From JBBRCX01 sp038204465 (GTDB taxonomy: Bacteria > Planctomycetota > Phycisphaerae > Tepidisphaerales > Tepidisphaeraceae), in NCBI GenBank assembly GCA_038204465.1, contig JBBRCX010000016.1, forward strand, positions 1 through 56,345: a stretch of 56,345 nucleotides of DNA, read 5' to 3'. How positions within the stretch are numbered: the stretch's first letter is position 1; every line of letters starts with the position of its first letter. The notes below the pieces were generated by a model. The model did no database searches. It worked only from the letters and a program-made list of their open reading frames with translations, and was not told the DNA's origin. A program made the position numbers and the translations under genes. Positions 43,001 to 50,637 of this stretch are shown piece by piece.

Positions 43001-43920
43001 CGGTGCTCGGCGTCGAGGCGCCGCTCGCGCGAGAGACTGCTGTGATGACAGGTGACCTGGTCTTCTCCCACGACGTCGCTCAGCCGTGCTCCGACGCGCT
43101 CGGCCAGCTTACGGGTGTTGACGAAGATCAGCGTCGTGCGATGGGCGCCGATCAGCTCCGCGATGCGGTGGTAGATCTCGTCCCACTGCTCGTGCGAGCA
43201 GATCGTTTCAAGCGGCGACGGAGGGGTCTCGATCGCGACATCCATCTCGCGGCGGTGGCCGACGTCGACCAGCGTGCAGTCGCGGCCGACGCCAACGAGA
43301 AAATGACCGACTTCACTGAGCGGCTTCTGCGTCGCGGACAGCCCAATCCGCTGGTACGGGCCCGCCAGCTCTTCGAGCCGTTCCAGCGAGAGCGCGAGAT
43401 GTGAGCCGCGCTTATCCCGGGCCAGCGCGTGAATCTCATCGACGATGACGGTTTTCACCGTGCGGAGCATTTCCCGACCGCCGCGGCTGGTCAGCAGGAT
43501 GTAGAACGACTCCGGCGTGGTCACCAGCATGTGAGGCGGCTTGCGCAGCATCGCTGCACGATCGCGCTGCGATGTATCGCCGGTGCGCACCTGAACACGA
43601 ATCTCCGGCAGTGCCGGATCGATCTCGACCAGTTCGCGCAAGGGCCCCTGCAGGTTCTTCTGCACATCGTTGCTCAGCGCCCGCAACGGCGAGATATAGA
43701 GAACGCTGGTCTGGTCGGGAAGCATCGCGCCCTGGCGAGCGAGGCTGTCGATCGCCCACAGGTAGGCCGCGAGCGTCTTGCCCGTTCCGGTCGGAGCCGA
43801 GATCAGGACGTGACGACCGCTGCGAATGTGCGGCCACCCCTGCAACTGGGGGTCGGTAGGCGCACCGAAGCGCTGAGCGAACCAGCGCTGAATGGCGGGA
43901 TGAAAGCCGGCGAGGGGCAT
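40003..43920 (-). CDS. lhr: Lhr-type ATP-dependent helicase
   Basis: A 1305-residue superfamily 2 DNA helicase. Walker A is APTGTGKT (42-49), Walker B is DEIH, the motif III-like segment is LSATQKP, and motif VI has QRVGRSGH. After the helicase core come winged-helix and Lhr beta domains (about 430-870) and a long C-terminal region (870-1305) as in bacterial Lhr. E. coli and mycobacterial Lhr are about 1500 residues, so this one is somewhat shorter. Lhr unwinds DNA and RNA:DNA duplexes 3' to 5' and is linked to DNA repair. No metallophosphoesterase partner is adjacent. TATAAT lies 6 nt before the ATG. Confidence 0.95.
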   Translation of the reverse strand: MPLAGFHPAIQRWFAQRFGAPTDPQLQGWPHIRSGRHVLISAPTGTGKTLAAYLWAIDSLARQGAMLPDQTSVLYISPLRALSNDVQKNLQGPLRELVEIDPALPEIRVQVRTGDTSQRDRAAMLRKPPHMLVTTPESFYILLTSRGGREMLRTVKTVIVDEIHALARDKRGSHLALSLERLEELAGPYQRIGLSATQKPLSEVGHFLVGVGRDCTLVDVGHRREMDVAIETPPSPLETICSHEQWDEIYHRIAELIGAHRTTLIFVNTRKLAERVGARLSDVVGEDQVTCHHSSLSRERRLDAEHRLKTGSLRALVATASLELGIDIGDVDLVIQVGATRSIATFLQRVGRSGHALGRIPKGRLFPLTVDELVEGAALLRAVASGELDRTPQPAAPLDILAQQIVAACVAAGESGWHEDALFDLFTRAWPYRQLKRDDFDAVIGMHTGGRRALLHRDGVGRRIMARKRARITAITGGGAIADVADYRVLQEPEGTFVGTLNEDFAVEANVGDIFQLGNTSWRILKVERGAVRVADARGQPPTIPFWLGEGPSRTAELSGEIARLREECADPLVLQRQIGLAPEAATQIAEYIVEGRRVLGTVPTQKRIVLERFFDESGGMQMVLHAPFGGRINRAWALALRKRFCRGFGFELQAAANEEAIVLSLGLQHSFPLEDVFNYLHPNTVQQLLTQALLDSPMFESRWRWNASRALMLERFQNGKPVPPPILRMRAGDLLSSAFPAATACPETLPPGDIPIPLEHPLVRQTVDDCLTEATDVAGLIEVLNGLRDGSIERVAVDTPEPSAFARGILSSELYTFLDDAPLEERRTQAVLGRRALDARSLDNIGALDPAAVQRVREEAWPVPETAEEVHDALLWMGFVTDEEAASWLGWLSVLGSQGRVIHKDSRWFAVDAPAEPKQVLFGRLEALGPVREDDARIALPGEGGSTLAELEHEGAILRTRLDGQAVWCERRLLARIHRYTLDKLRREIEPVTASEFLHFLACWQHVDEKYILEGPLGVSEVLRQLSGFEVPAWAWESHVLPRRVLGYRREWLDEVTLSGEFAWGRLYGGAGSAIRVTPITFIQREQLDGWLALSEPPTSDGLNGSARDLLEVLTANGAMFPQNLQKAAALVPAHFEMGLADLLSHGLVTCDSFGALRQMIRPPSRRRAPIKPVGRWTTFRTTPLPPRLEGVSEELVARQLLQRTGVVFRRTITREKIPVSWSALLRVYRRLELRGEVRGGRFVSRFSGEQYALPQAVELLRQLRREGPRAPISVISADPLNFQGILTPEERVASTTRRQVLVG

Positions 43921-43926
43921 CGCACA

Positions 43927-43932
43927 ATTATA
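43927..43932 (-). promoter_or_regulatory. TATAAT box 6 nt before the lhr start codon
   Basis: On the minus strand a perfect TATAAT is followed by TGTGCG and the ATG of lhr. Transcription would begin at the start codon, and there is no Shine-Dalgarno sequence. No convincing -35 box is seen. Confidence 0.5.
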
Positions 43933-44057
43933 GACCCGTTGAGCCTTTCGCGGATGAAAGTCGGCTGCTCGCGTCAGCGGCGCCCGGAGTGGCTGAAGAG
44001 GACAGCAGTTTCGCGGCCGCTTCCACTTTCAGCGCTTGATCCTTACTGTCTGCCGCG

Positions 44058-45743
44058 ATGACGATGCGGGCCCTGATGCTTTGGATTGGCGTGGTGATTG
44101 CCACGTCGCTGGGGCTTTACCTGATCGGCAACGACACCTTCAGCCTATGGGACCGCGATGAGCCACGCTACGCGCAATGCTCGCGCGAGATGCTGCAGAG
44201 TGGAGACTGGATCGTGCCGCGCCTGTACGGCGTGCCGCGGACCGCCAAGCCGCCGCTCATCTACTGGCTCCAGGCGAGCGCGATGCGCGAATTGGGCCAA
44301 AACGCATCTGCGGCCCGGCTTCCTTCCGCGATCGCGATGGCGCTGACGCTCCTGCTCCTGGCAACCGTGCTGTGGCGCTTCGTGGGGGCTGCCGAAGCGT
44401 TTTGGACCGTCTTCATCCTGGCCAGCAGCATTCTGACGATTGTGACCGCCAAGGCCGCGCTAACCGACAGCGTGCTGGTCTTGTGGATCACGAGCGCACA
44501 GCTTTGCTTTTACGCGACCTGGCGCGGACGCGGCGGCTGGCTCATCGTCATCGTCATGGCGACCGCGACAGGCCTGGCGGGGCTGACGAAGGGGCCCGTG
44601 GTCCTCGGAATCATGGCGATGACCGGTCTTGCACTCATCGCCATGCGGTTCATCGATGCAGCGCTGGAACAGAGGACCTGGACGCCCGCGCTTCACTTTG
44701 GCGCAATTCGCGGCGCGGCAGTCGGCCCGGCCCTTGCAAAAGTTGGAGCTGCGTTGTTGATCGTCGCCGCGATCTGCGCTCCGTGGCTGTGGCTCGTGCA
44801 TCACCGCTCGCCACCGTTCCTCGGCGCAAGCATCGGACATGACGTGCTTAAGCGCATCCTCACAGGGCTGGAGGGGCACAGAGGCCCGCCGGGATATCAC
44901 CTGTTGACGATCTGGGGAACGTTCCTGCCGTGGAGCCTGCTGCTGCCGCTGGCGCTCGCCCTGGCGTGGAAGCATCGAGACCGTCCGCCGGTGCGTTTTG
45001 CTCTCGCGGCGGTCGTCGGGCCGTGGATCATGTTTGAGATCGTGCAGACCAAGCTGCCGCACTATCTGCTGCCGCTGTTCCCGCCCCTGGCATTTCTCAC
45101 CGCCCATGCGCTTCTTCAGACGCTTCGCGGGGTCCGGTCGGACCTGATCAATCGCGGATTCATGCGAGCAGTGACGGCCTGGTGCGTCGTGATCCTTCTG
45201 CTTGGAGTGGTGCCGTGGCTCGCCTACCGGTTTCGGCCTTTCCCGTTGGGGATCACAGCGTTGGTCTCCGTGCTGGCGATGGTCTGGGCGAGCGTGGTGT
45301 ACATCCTGTTTCGGCAGCAGCGTCCCGCGCGGGCGGCCGTGGCGATGGGCGTCGGAGCGATGGTGGCGTGCGCGGTCCTCTTTACGCTTTATCTGCCGCG
45401 CGCAAATTTTCTGCGGCTCTCGATCCTGGCGGCGGACGTGCTCAAAGAAAATGGCGCAACCGGCCCCGGCGAAGCGATCATGCTGGACTACAAGGAGCCC
45501 AGCCTCGCGTTCTACCAGGGAGGGACGATCCGCGAGGGGCGCGAGACATCGCTGCCGGACGATCCGCCCGATCGATGGCCGAAGTGGGTTGTGGTTACGG
45601 GGAAGATGTGGGACGAAGCATCGCCAAGAGCCCGGTCGCACTTCGAGGCTGTGGGCCCGCGACTACACGGCTTGTCTTACGCGGATGGCGGCCGCGTGCT
45701 TGACGTGATGGTCCTGCGAAGAAGAGGAGAGGCCGGAGGATAG
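44058..45743 (+). CDS. GT39-family membrane glycosyltransferase (ArnT-like)
   Basis: A 561-residue polytopic membrane protein with about 11-12 helices. The first extracytoplasmic loop contains DRDEPRYAQCSREML, the acidic DE motif of GT-C enzymes such as ArnT and protein mannosyltransferases, which move a sugar from a polyprenyl phosphate donor. TGLAGLTKGP is a further family motif. The C-terminal 100 residues (FLRLSILAADVLKENGATG) form a soluble domain. Acceptor could be lipid A or another envelope glycan. The gene is divergent from lhr and is followed by a heptosyltransferase. Confidence 0.92.
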   Translation: MTMRALMLWIGVVIATSLGLYLIGNDTFSLWDRDEPRYAQCSREMLQSGDWIVPRLYGVPRTAKPPLIYWLQASAMRELGQNASAARLPSAIAMALTLLLLATVLWRFVGAAEAFWTVFILASSILTIVTAKAALTDSVLVLWITSAQLCFYATWRGRGGWLIVIVMATATGLAGLTKGPVVLGIMAMTGLALIAMRFIDAALEQRTWTPALHFGAIRGAAVGPALAKVGAALLIVAAICAPWLWLVHHRSPPFLGASIGHDVLKRILTGLEGHRGPPGYHLLTIWGTFLPWSLLLPLALALAWKHRDRPPVRFALAAVVGPWIMFEIVQTKLPHYLLPLFPPLAFLTAHALLQTLRGVRSDLINRGFMRAVTAWCVVILLLGVVPWLAYRFRPFPLGITALVSVLAMVWASVVYILFRQQRPARAAVAMGVGAMVACAVLFTLYLPRANFLRLSILAADVLKENGATGPGEAIMLDYKEPSLAFYQGGTIREGRETSLPDDPPDRWPKWVVVTGKMWDEASPRARSHFEAVGPRLHGLSYADGGRVLDVMVLRRRGEAGG

Positions 45744-45800
45744 CGGGCGGAAACGGGTCGCCATCGCCAATCTGCATCCCGCGCCTCCCTATCGCGACAT

Positions 45801-45830
45801 TTGGTCCGCGCGCACTGCGGGCGGTATACT
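45801..45830 (+). promoter_or_regulatory. Promoter of the heptosyltransferase gene, probably leaderless
   Basis: TTGGTC (45801-45806), an 18-bp spacer and TATACT (45825-45830). The -10 box ends 7 nt before the ATG at 45838, so the mRNA would have almost no leader. Confidence 0.6.
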
Positions 45831-45837
45831 GCGCGCG

Positions 45838-47022
45838 ATGCTTGACCCGGGGAAAATTCTGATCGTGCAGCCCAGCTGGGTGGGCGACGCCGTAATGGCG
45901 ACCCCCACGCTGCGGGCGCTGCGCGAGCTGTATCCGCAGGCGCACATTAGCTATCTCATGCGCCGTTATGTGAAGCCGATCTATGCGGGAATGCCGTGGG
46001 CGGACCAGCTGATTACCTATCGGACGGGCAAGACGCAGGCGAAGGCGGGCAAGGGCCAGTTCTTCGATCTTGCGGCCCGGTTGCGGGCGGCGCGGTTTGA
46101 CCTGGCGCTGCTGCTGCCCAATTCCTTCAAGAGCGCGCTAGTTTGCAAGATGGCGAAGATCCCGCGCATCGTCGGTTATGACCGAGACGGACGCGGATTC
46201 CTGCTCACCGACAAGCTGCTGCCGGTGAAAGATCGCGGCAGATTCGTGCCGACTCCGATCGTCAAGTACTACATGGGCCTGGCTCATTACCTTGGGTCAG
46301 CCCACCGCGATCTGCGGCTTGAATTGTTTGTCACGCCGGCCGAAGTGCGCGAGGCGCAGGAAGTACTGGGGCGCTGCGGACTGGAGGCGGACCTGAACCG
46401 GCCGGCGTCGGCGGGCGGCCCGCCGATGGTCCTGCTGAATCCCGGTGCGCAGTACGGCGCGGCCAAGTGCTGGCGTCCCGAATATTTTGCGGAACTGGCG
46501 GATCGCTTCATCGATGAGCTCGGAGCGACGGTGCTGCTCAGCGCGGCGCCCAAGGAGCGGCCGATCGTTGAAACCATCAAACGCTACATGCGGCACGCGC
46601 CCGTGGATCTGTCGAACAAGGGGACGACGCTCGGATCGCTGAAGGAAATCGTCCGCCGCTGCGACCTGATGGTTACCAACGACACGGGCCCGCGCCATAT
46701 CGCGGCCGCGATGGGGGTGCCGGTCGTGACCGTCTTCGGTCCGACGCATCCGGAGTGGACCGAGATCTGCTACGACAAGGAGCGGCAGGTCGCGGTGAAG
46801 GTGTTCTGCGGCCCCTGCCAGAAAAAGGTTTGCCCTCTCGACCACCGGTGCATGACGCGCGTGACGCCGGGCATGGTCTTCAATTCGTCGTTTCAACTGC
46901 TTGGCAAGGGCGCTCCGCTGGCGCCGCCAACCGCGGGCGCGCTCGTGCCGCACGAAACCGTACCACTGGCCGTTGTACCGCTCACATTGCCGGCGGCTTC
47001 GCACCTCCGCGCCGTCCAATAA
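45838..47022 (+). CDS. waaF: LPS heptosyltransferase (GT9 family)
   Basis: A 394-residue cytoplasmic glycosyltransferase that adds ADP-heptose to the LPS core. The N-terminal domain begins ILIVQPSWVGDAVMATPTLRAL, with LLLPNSFKSALVCKMAKIPRIVGY, both typical of WaaF (heptosyltransferase II). The C-terminal domain has LLNPGAQYGAAKCWRPEYFAEL and VTNDTGPRHIAAAMGVPVVTVFGPTHPEW in nucleotide-sugar binding positions. The last 45 residues are low-complexity Ala/Pro/Val, beyond the usual end (about 350). WaaF versus WaaC cannot be told for certain. Confidence 0.93.
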   Translation: MLDPGKILIVQPSWVGDAVMATPTLRALRELYPQAHISYLMRRYVKPIYAGMPWADQLITYRTGKTQAKAGKGQFFDLAARLRAARFDLALLLPNSFKSALVCKMAKIPRIVGYDRDGRGFLLTDKLLPVKDRGRFVPTPIVKYYMGLAHYLGSAHRDLRLELFVTPAEVREAQEVLGRCGLEADLNRPASAGGPPMVLLNPGAQYGAAKCWRPEYFAELADRFIDELGATVLLSAAPKERPIVETIKRYMRHAPVDLSNKGTTLGSLKEIVRRCDLMVTNDTGPRHIAAAMGVPVVTVFGPTHPEWTEICYDKERQVAVKVFCGPCQKKVCPLDHRCMTRVTPGMVFNSSFQLLGKGAPLAPPTAGALVPHETVPLAVVPLTLPAASHLRAVQ

Positions 47023-47090
47023 CACCAGGGCGCGACAGCCTCCACCGGTTATCAAGCCGCCTCGGTTGACGGACCGATACATCCGGCATC

Positions 47091-47903
47091 GTGAGTGAAA
47101 GCAACCTCCCTGCCGAAGTCAGCGAAGATTCCCTCCAGGACCGCCTGGTCGGCCTGCAGGCGCAGCTTGACGGATTGCGCGAACAGCTGATGGAGTCACA
47201 GCGACTCGCGACGATCGGAACGATCGCGGCGGTCATCGCTCACGAGTTCAACAACCTGCTCACGCCGATCGTCAGCTATTCGCAATATGCGCTGCAGAGC
47301 GCGGAGAGCGAAAAGCCGGACTTTGAGCTGATCAAAAAGGCGCTGAGCAAGGCATTTCAGAGCTCGAGCAAGGCCGGGCGGATCTGCACGTCGATGCTCG
47401 GACTGGCCCGCGGCGAATCGGTTCTGGGCGAGGTGAGCGTCCAGAAGTTGATCGATGAAACGCTGGCGGTATTGGCGCGGGACCCGCAGAAGGACGGCAT
47501 TGCCCTGCGCGTCCAGGTGCAGCCGGGCCTGAGCGTCATGGGCGATCCGGTACAGCTCGAGCAGGTGCTTCTGAACCTTTTGATCAACGCACGGCAGGCG
47601 ATGCTCGGCAAGGGCGGATCGATTACGGTCCGGGCGCAGTCGGTGGAGACGGGCGAGTTGCGGCTGCAGGTGATCGACACCGGTCCCGGCATCCCGGAAA
47701 AATTGCTGCCCAAGATCTTCCAGCCGTTCTTCACCACCAAGGGCACGACGCGTAAGGGCGAAGCACCGGGAACGGGGCTGGGGCTGGCGATCTGCAAGGA
47801 GATTGTCGAGCATCACAAGGGGCGGATCGAAGTTCAATCTGAGCCGGGCAAGGGCACCACGTTCACCATCCACCTGCCGCCGGCGGGCAGCAGTCCGCTG
47901 TAG
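47091..47903 (+). CDS. Soluble sensor histidine kinase (HATPase) without a sensor domain
   Basis: A 270-residue kinase. After a short coiled coil (about 15-40) comes the phospho-acceptor H51 in IAHEFNNLLTPI, a dimerisation helix and the ATP-binding domain with N-box LLNLLINARQA, G1 DTGPGIP, F-box FQPFFTTKG and G2 GTGLGLAI. There is no membrane segment and no PAS or GAF domain, so it must receive its signal through partners. No response regulator is next to it, so it is an orphan. The start is GTG. Confidence 0.94.
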   Translation: MSESNLPAEVSEDSLQDRLVGLQAQLDGLREQLMESQRLATIGTIAAVIAHEFNNLLTPIVSYSQYALQSAESEKPDFELIKKALSKAFQSSSKAGRICTSMLGLARGESVLGEVSVQKLIDETLAVLARDPQKDGIALRVQVQPGLSVMGDPVQLEQVLLNLLINARQAMLGKGGSITVRAQSVETGELRLQVIDTGPGIPEKLLPKIFQPFFTTKGTTRKGEAPGTGLGLAICKEIVEHHKGRIEVQSEPGKGTTFTIHLPPAGSSPL

Positions 47904-47936
47904 CGGCGACCACAGTGACCCGATCCATTGTGGGCG

Positions 47937-50609
47937 CTATTGGCGGCTGACGACGTGGTAGATCGACGTGGGGTCGAGAATCAGCTCGAACCCGCTCGCT
48001 TCTTGGTGTTTGACTTCCACTTTCTTCGCGGTGGCATATCCGTTTTCGTCCAGCGCGCTGACCTTCAACCCCGTGACGCCCCGCCACTTCAACGTCAGCT
48101 TTGTCGCGATCTTCCGCACACCGAACGGCGCGGAGCCGAGATTGGTAATTCGGTCCTGCTCGGTGCGGAAACCGAAGGGCTGCTCCTGCGTCATCACCTG
48201 AATCAGCAGCTTGTTCGACCTTTTCAACGGCTCGCCATCGAGAGAAACGACCGTTACGGTTGCGAAGGCGTTGGATGATTCGATGACCACGTCGTCGAGC
48301 TCGACTCTGCCCGCTTTGGCGAGGAACCCCGCCGCCCCCTGACTTCGCGGCGTATTCATCCGTGCGACGCCATCCCCGTAGTCCCAGTGCAGCTCTCCCG
48401 TCAGGCTGCGGACGCTCTTCTTCTCGCGATCGATGTAGCGCGAGAGGTCCTGCTGCGATGATTTGGCGGGATCATCGCCCATCGTTTCGACAACCGGGCC
48501 TACATAATTGGCAAGCGGGTCGATTTTCGAGACTTGCCCCTCGACCGAAACGCCAGCGGGAACATCGCGCTGGCGCAGCTCGTCAAGAGCGGTGCTGGAC
48601 GATGCGGCCGAACCCTTGAGCGCGAATAAATCGTCCAGCTTCAACACCTGCCTGACCGCGGGCTCCGCTTCGCGAACATCGCCGCGACGATACGTCAGGG
48701 CCGCGGCGGGGAAGGCGCCGGAGATGGCGGGGCTGGTCACGGCGAACTTGTACATCGCAGCGTCGCGCACGTAGTTATTGCCGACGGCGAAGAAGAACAT
48801 CCCATCGACACCCTGCAGAGCGCCGTATGCCGCCGACAGGAAGACGCCGTCGGCGCGATACGCGTTGGGCTGCGTGAAACCGAGTTCGCTGATGATCTGA
48901 GGAAACCCGCTCACCTGCTCGACTCGAAGAGGCAAATCCTGCGGCGCCCTCACCGCGGCCCGGCTCTCGAAGGTGTGCCCGACCCGCACTGACCATCCAG
49001 CGCCCTCCCCTTCGTGCGGGCCGCTGAAGTATCCATGACGATCGATTACGTCGCCGGTGGTGTACGTGTATCGCTCGAGGGCGGAGAGCAGACGCGGGTC
49101 GGTGACCGTCCAGTTGCTCGCGACGACCATGCCGCGATATCCACAATCCTCGTTGAGGGAGCGTTTCGCATCTTCGTAAAAGCTTCGCTGCGTGCCGGCG
49201 AGGAACCGCACCTGGTCGCTGATCCGGCGGCGACGGGCATCGCCGGCCTTCTCGACTGCCTTGCCGGTCATGTGCCACGCTTCGAGAATCGCTGCGTGAT
49301 CGTTACGATCGTCGCGCTCGCGCCCGCCGCCCCACGCTTCATAGGCTTTTTCAACGGAGCCGTAGCGCTTGATGAGCCAGTTCGACCACAGGTTTTCCAG
49401 GTCCTGCCAATACCGCGGCGGGATCTTGGTCTTGTCGAATGTCCAGAAGAAGAACGAATCCTCGTTGACGATCTCCACCAGCGCCAGTGCCGGCTCCTTA
49501 GCCAGCGTCGAGCCGTTAAAGGGATCATTCGCCTTCAGGATCTGCTTTGCCCAGGCTCGATGCAGCGCCTGCATCCATGGCTCAAAGAAAAGCACCGCAA
49601 AGGGCGAGCGGTTCTTCTGTCCCTCGTAACCGCCCAACGCCACCGTCTCCTGGTTGAGCCAGATCGGGAAATAGAAGCTTAGTTCCGTGTAAATCCCCCG
49701 CTTCTTCATCGCCGCCACGAAGTACTGAAGCTCCTCCAGTTTCGTTGGGTGGATCGTTGATGGATTGTCCTTGCTCAAGAGCGAGCTATGGAACCGCACC
49801 ATGTTCACGCCGAGCTTGGCGAGCTTGCGCGCAAGGTAGTCGACCGACGCTCGATCCTGCCGCGCGGTATGCCAGTCGACGTTTACCGCCCAAAACCGGA
49901 CCGGCTTTCCATCGGGCATGAGGAATCTCGCGCCGTCCCGTCGAATGAAGCCCGATTGCCCCGCCTCCTTCTCGTTGAGAGCGCGAAGGTCCAGCAGCGC
50001 GTCCGCGGTAAAGGGATCCGCCGGCGGCTCAAAAGGAAAGAAGCCCTCATCAGCCTTCCCGGAACGCTCGCCGGGCTTGAGAGGACCGTTGGGCACGAAT
50101 GCGGCGCTCGACAGCACGAAGCAATCCAAGCCGGCGGAGAACTCCTTCCCTTCGCTCGCAAGGAGCCGCACCTCGAAGCGCGTCGCGCCTCCGTTCAGAT
50201 GGATCTCGCCAAGGTAGACCCAGTTCACGTTCACGAACTTTCGCAACGGCGTGTCATCCGCCAGCGGTGCGTCTTCCCTGCACTCGCGCCACGTCGCGTC
50301 GCCGAAGCGCCACAGGAACGGCCCGTGCGACCAGAACTTGCGGACCCACAAGTCATAGGTACCGGGGTTTGGGATATTCAGGTCATACCGCGCGAACAGC
50401 GCCTGCTTCCCCTGCTTGCCCGAGGCCGTCAGCCAGTCGCCGTCGGAAAGGAGATTGCGCGTCTCGGGAAAGGTGGCCGCAGCGAACGTGTCACGATTGG
50501 GAAAGTTGGTTTCGCCCGCCGCCTCCCCTTCCCACCAGATGTAAGGCGCCGTGGCGCCCCGTGCGAAGGTGGACAGGAGAGTCGTAAAGAGCAGAAGTCG
50601 AACTATCAA
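47937..50609 (-). CDS. Secreted clan GH-A-like glycoside hydrolase
   Basis: An 890-residue exported protein. After a signal peptide (1-18, LLLFTTLLSTFARG) there is an N-terminal beta-sandwich of carbohydrate-binding type (about 22-170, with YIWWEGEAAGETNFP). A TIM barrel follows (about 210-600): KPVRFWAVNVDWHTA, LGVNMVRFHSSLLS, acid/base E383 in VEIVNEDSFFF and nucleophile candidate E575 in ISELGF. The C-terminal 290 residues are beta-rich. The layout resembles GH5-like endoglycosidases, but I cannot assign the family. The start is TTG after GGGAG. Confidence 0.82.
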   Translation of the reverse strand: MIVRLLLFTTLLSTFARGATAPYIWWEGEAAGETNFPNRDTFAAATFPETRNLLSDGDWLTASGKQGKQALFARYDLNIPNPGTYDLWVRKFWSHGPFLWRFGDATWRECREDAPLADDTPLRKFVNVNWVYLGEIHLNGGATRFEVRLLASEGKEFSAGLDCFVLSSAAFVPNGPLKPGERSGKADEGFFPFEPPADPFTADALLDLRALNEKEAGQSGFIRRDGARFLMPDGKPVRFWAVNVDWHTARQDRASVDYLARKLAKLGVNMVRFHSSLLSKDNPSTIHPTKLEELQYFVAAMKKRGIYTELSFYFPIWLNQETVALGGYEGQKNRSPFAVLFFEPWMQALHRAWAKQILKANDPFNGSTLAKEPALALVEIVNEDSFFFWTFDKTKIPPRYWQDLENLWSNWLIKRYGSVEKAYEAWGGGRERDDRNDHAAILEAWHMTGKAVEKAGDARRRRISDQVRFLAGTQRSFYEDAKRSLNEDCGYRGMVVASNWTVTDPRLLSALERYTYTTGDVIDRHGYFSGPHEGEGAGWSVRVGHTFESRAAVRAPQDLPLRVEQVSGFPQIISELGFTQPNAYRADGVFLSAAYGALQGVDGMFFFAVGNNYVRDAAMYKFAVTSPAISGAFPAAALTYRRGDVREAEPAVRQVLKLDDLFALKGSAASSSTALDELRQRDVPAGVSVEGQVSKIDPLANYVGPVVETMGDDPAKSSQQDLSRYIDREKKSVRSLTGELHWDYGDGVARMNTPRSQGAAGFLAKAGRVELDDVVIESSNAFATVTVVSLDGEPLKRSNKLLIQVMTQEQPFGFRTEQDRITNLGSAPFGVRKIATKLTLKWRGVTGLKVSALDENGYATAKKVEVKHQEASGFELILDPTSIYHVVSRQ

Positions 50610-50637
50610 GCTCGGCGCTCCCAGGTTTGGACGGTTG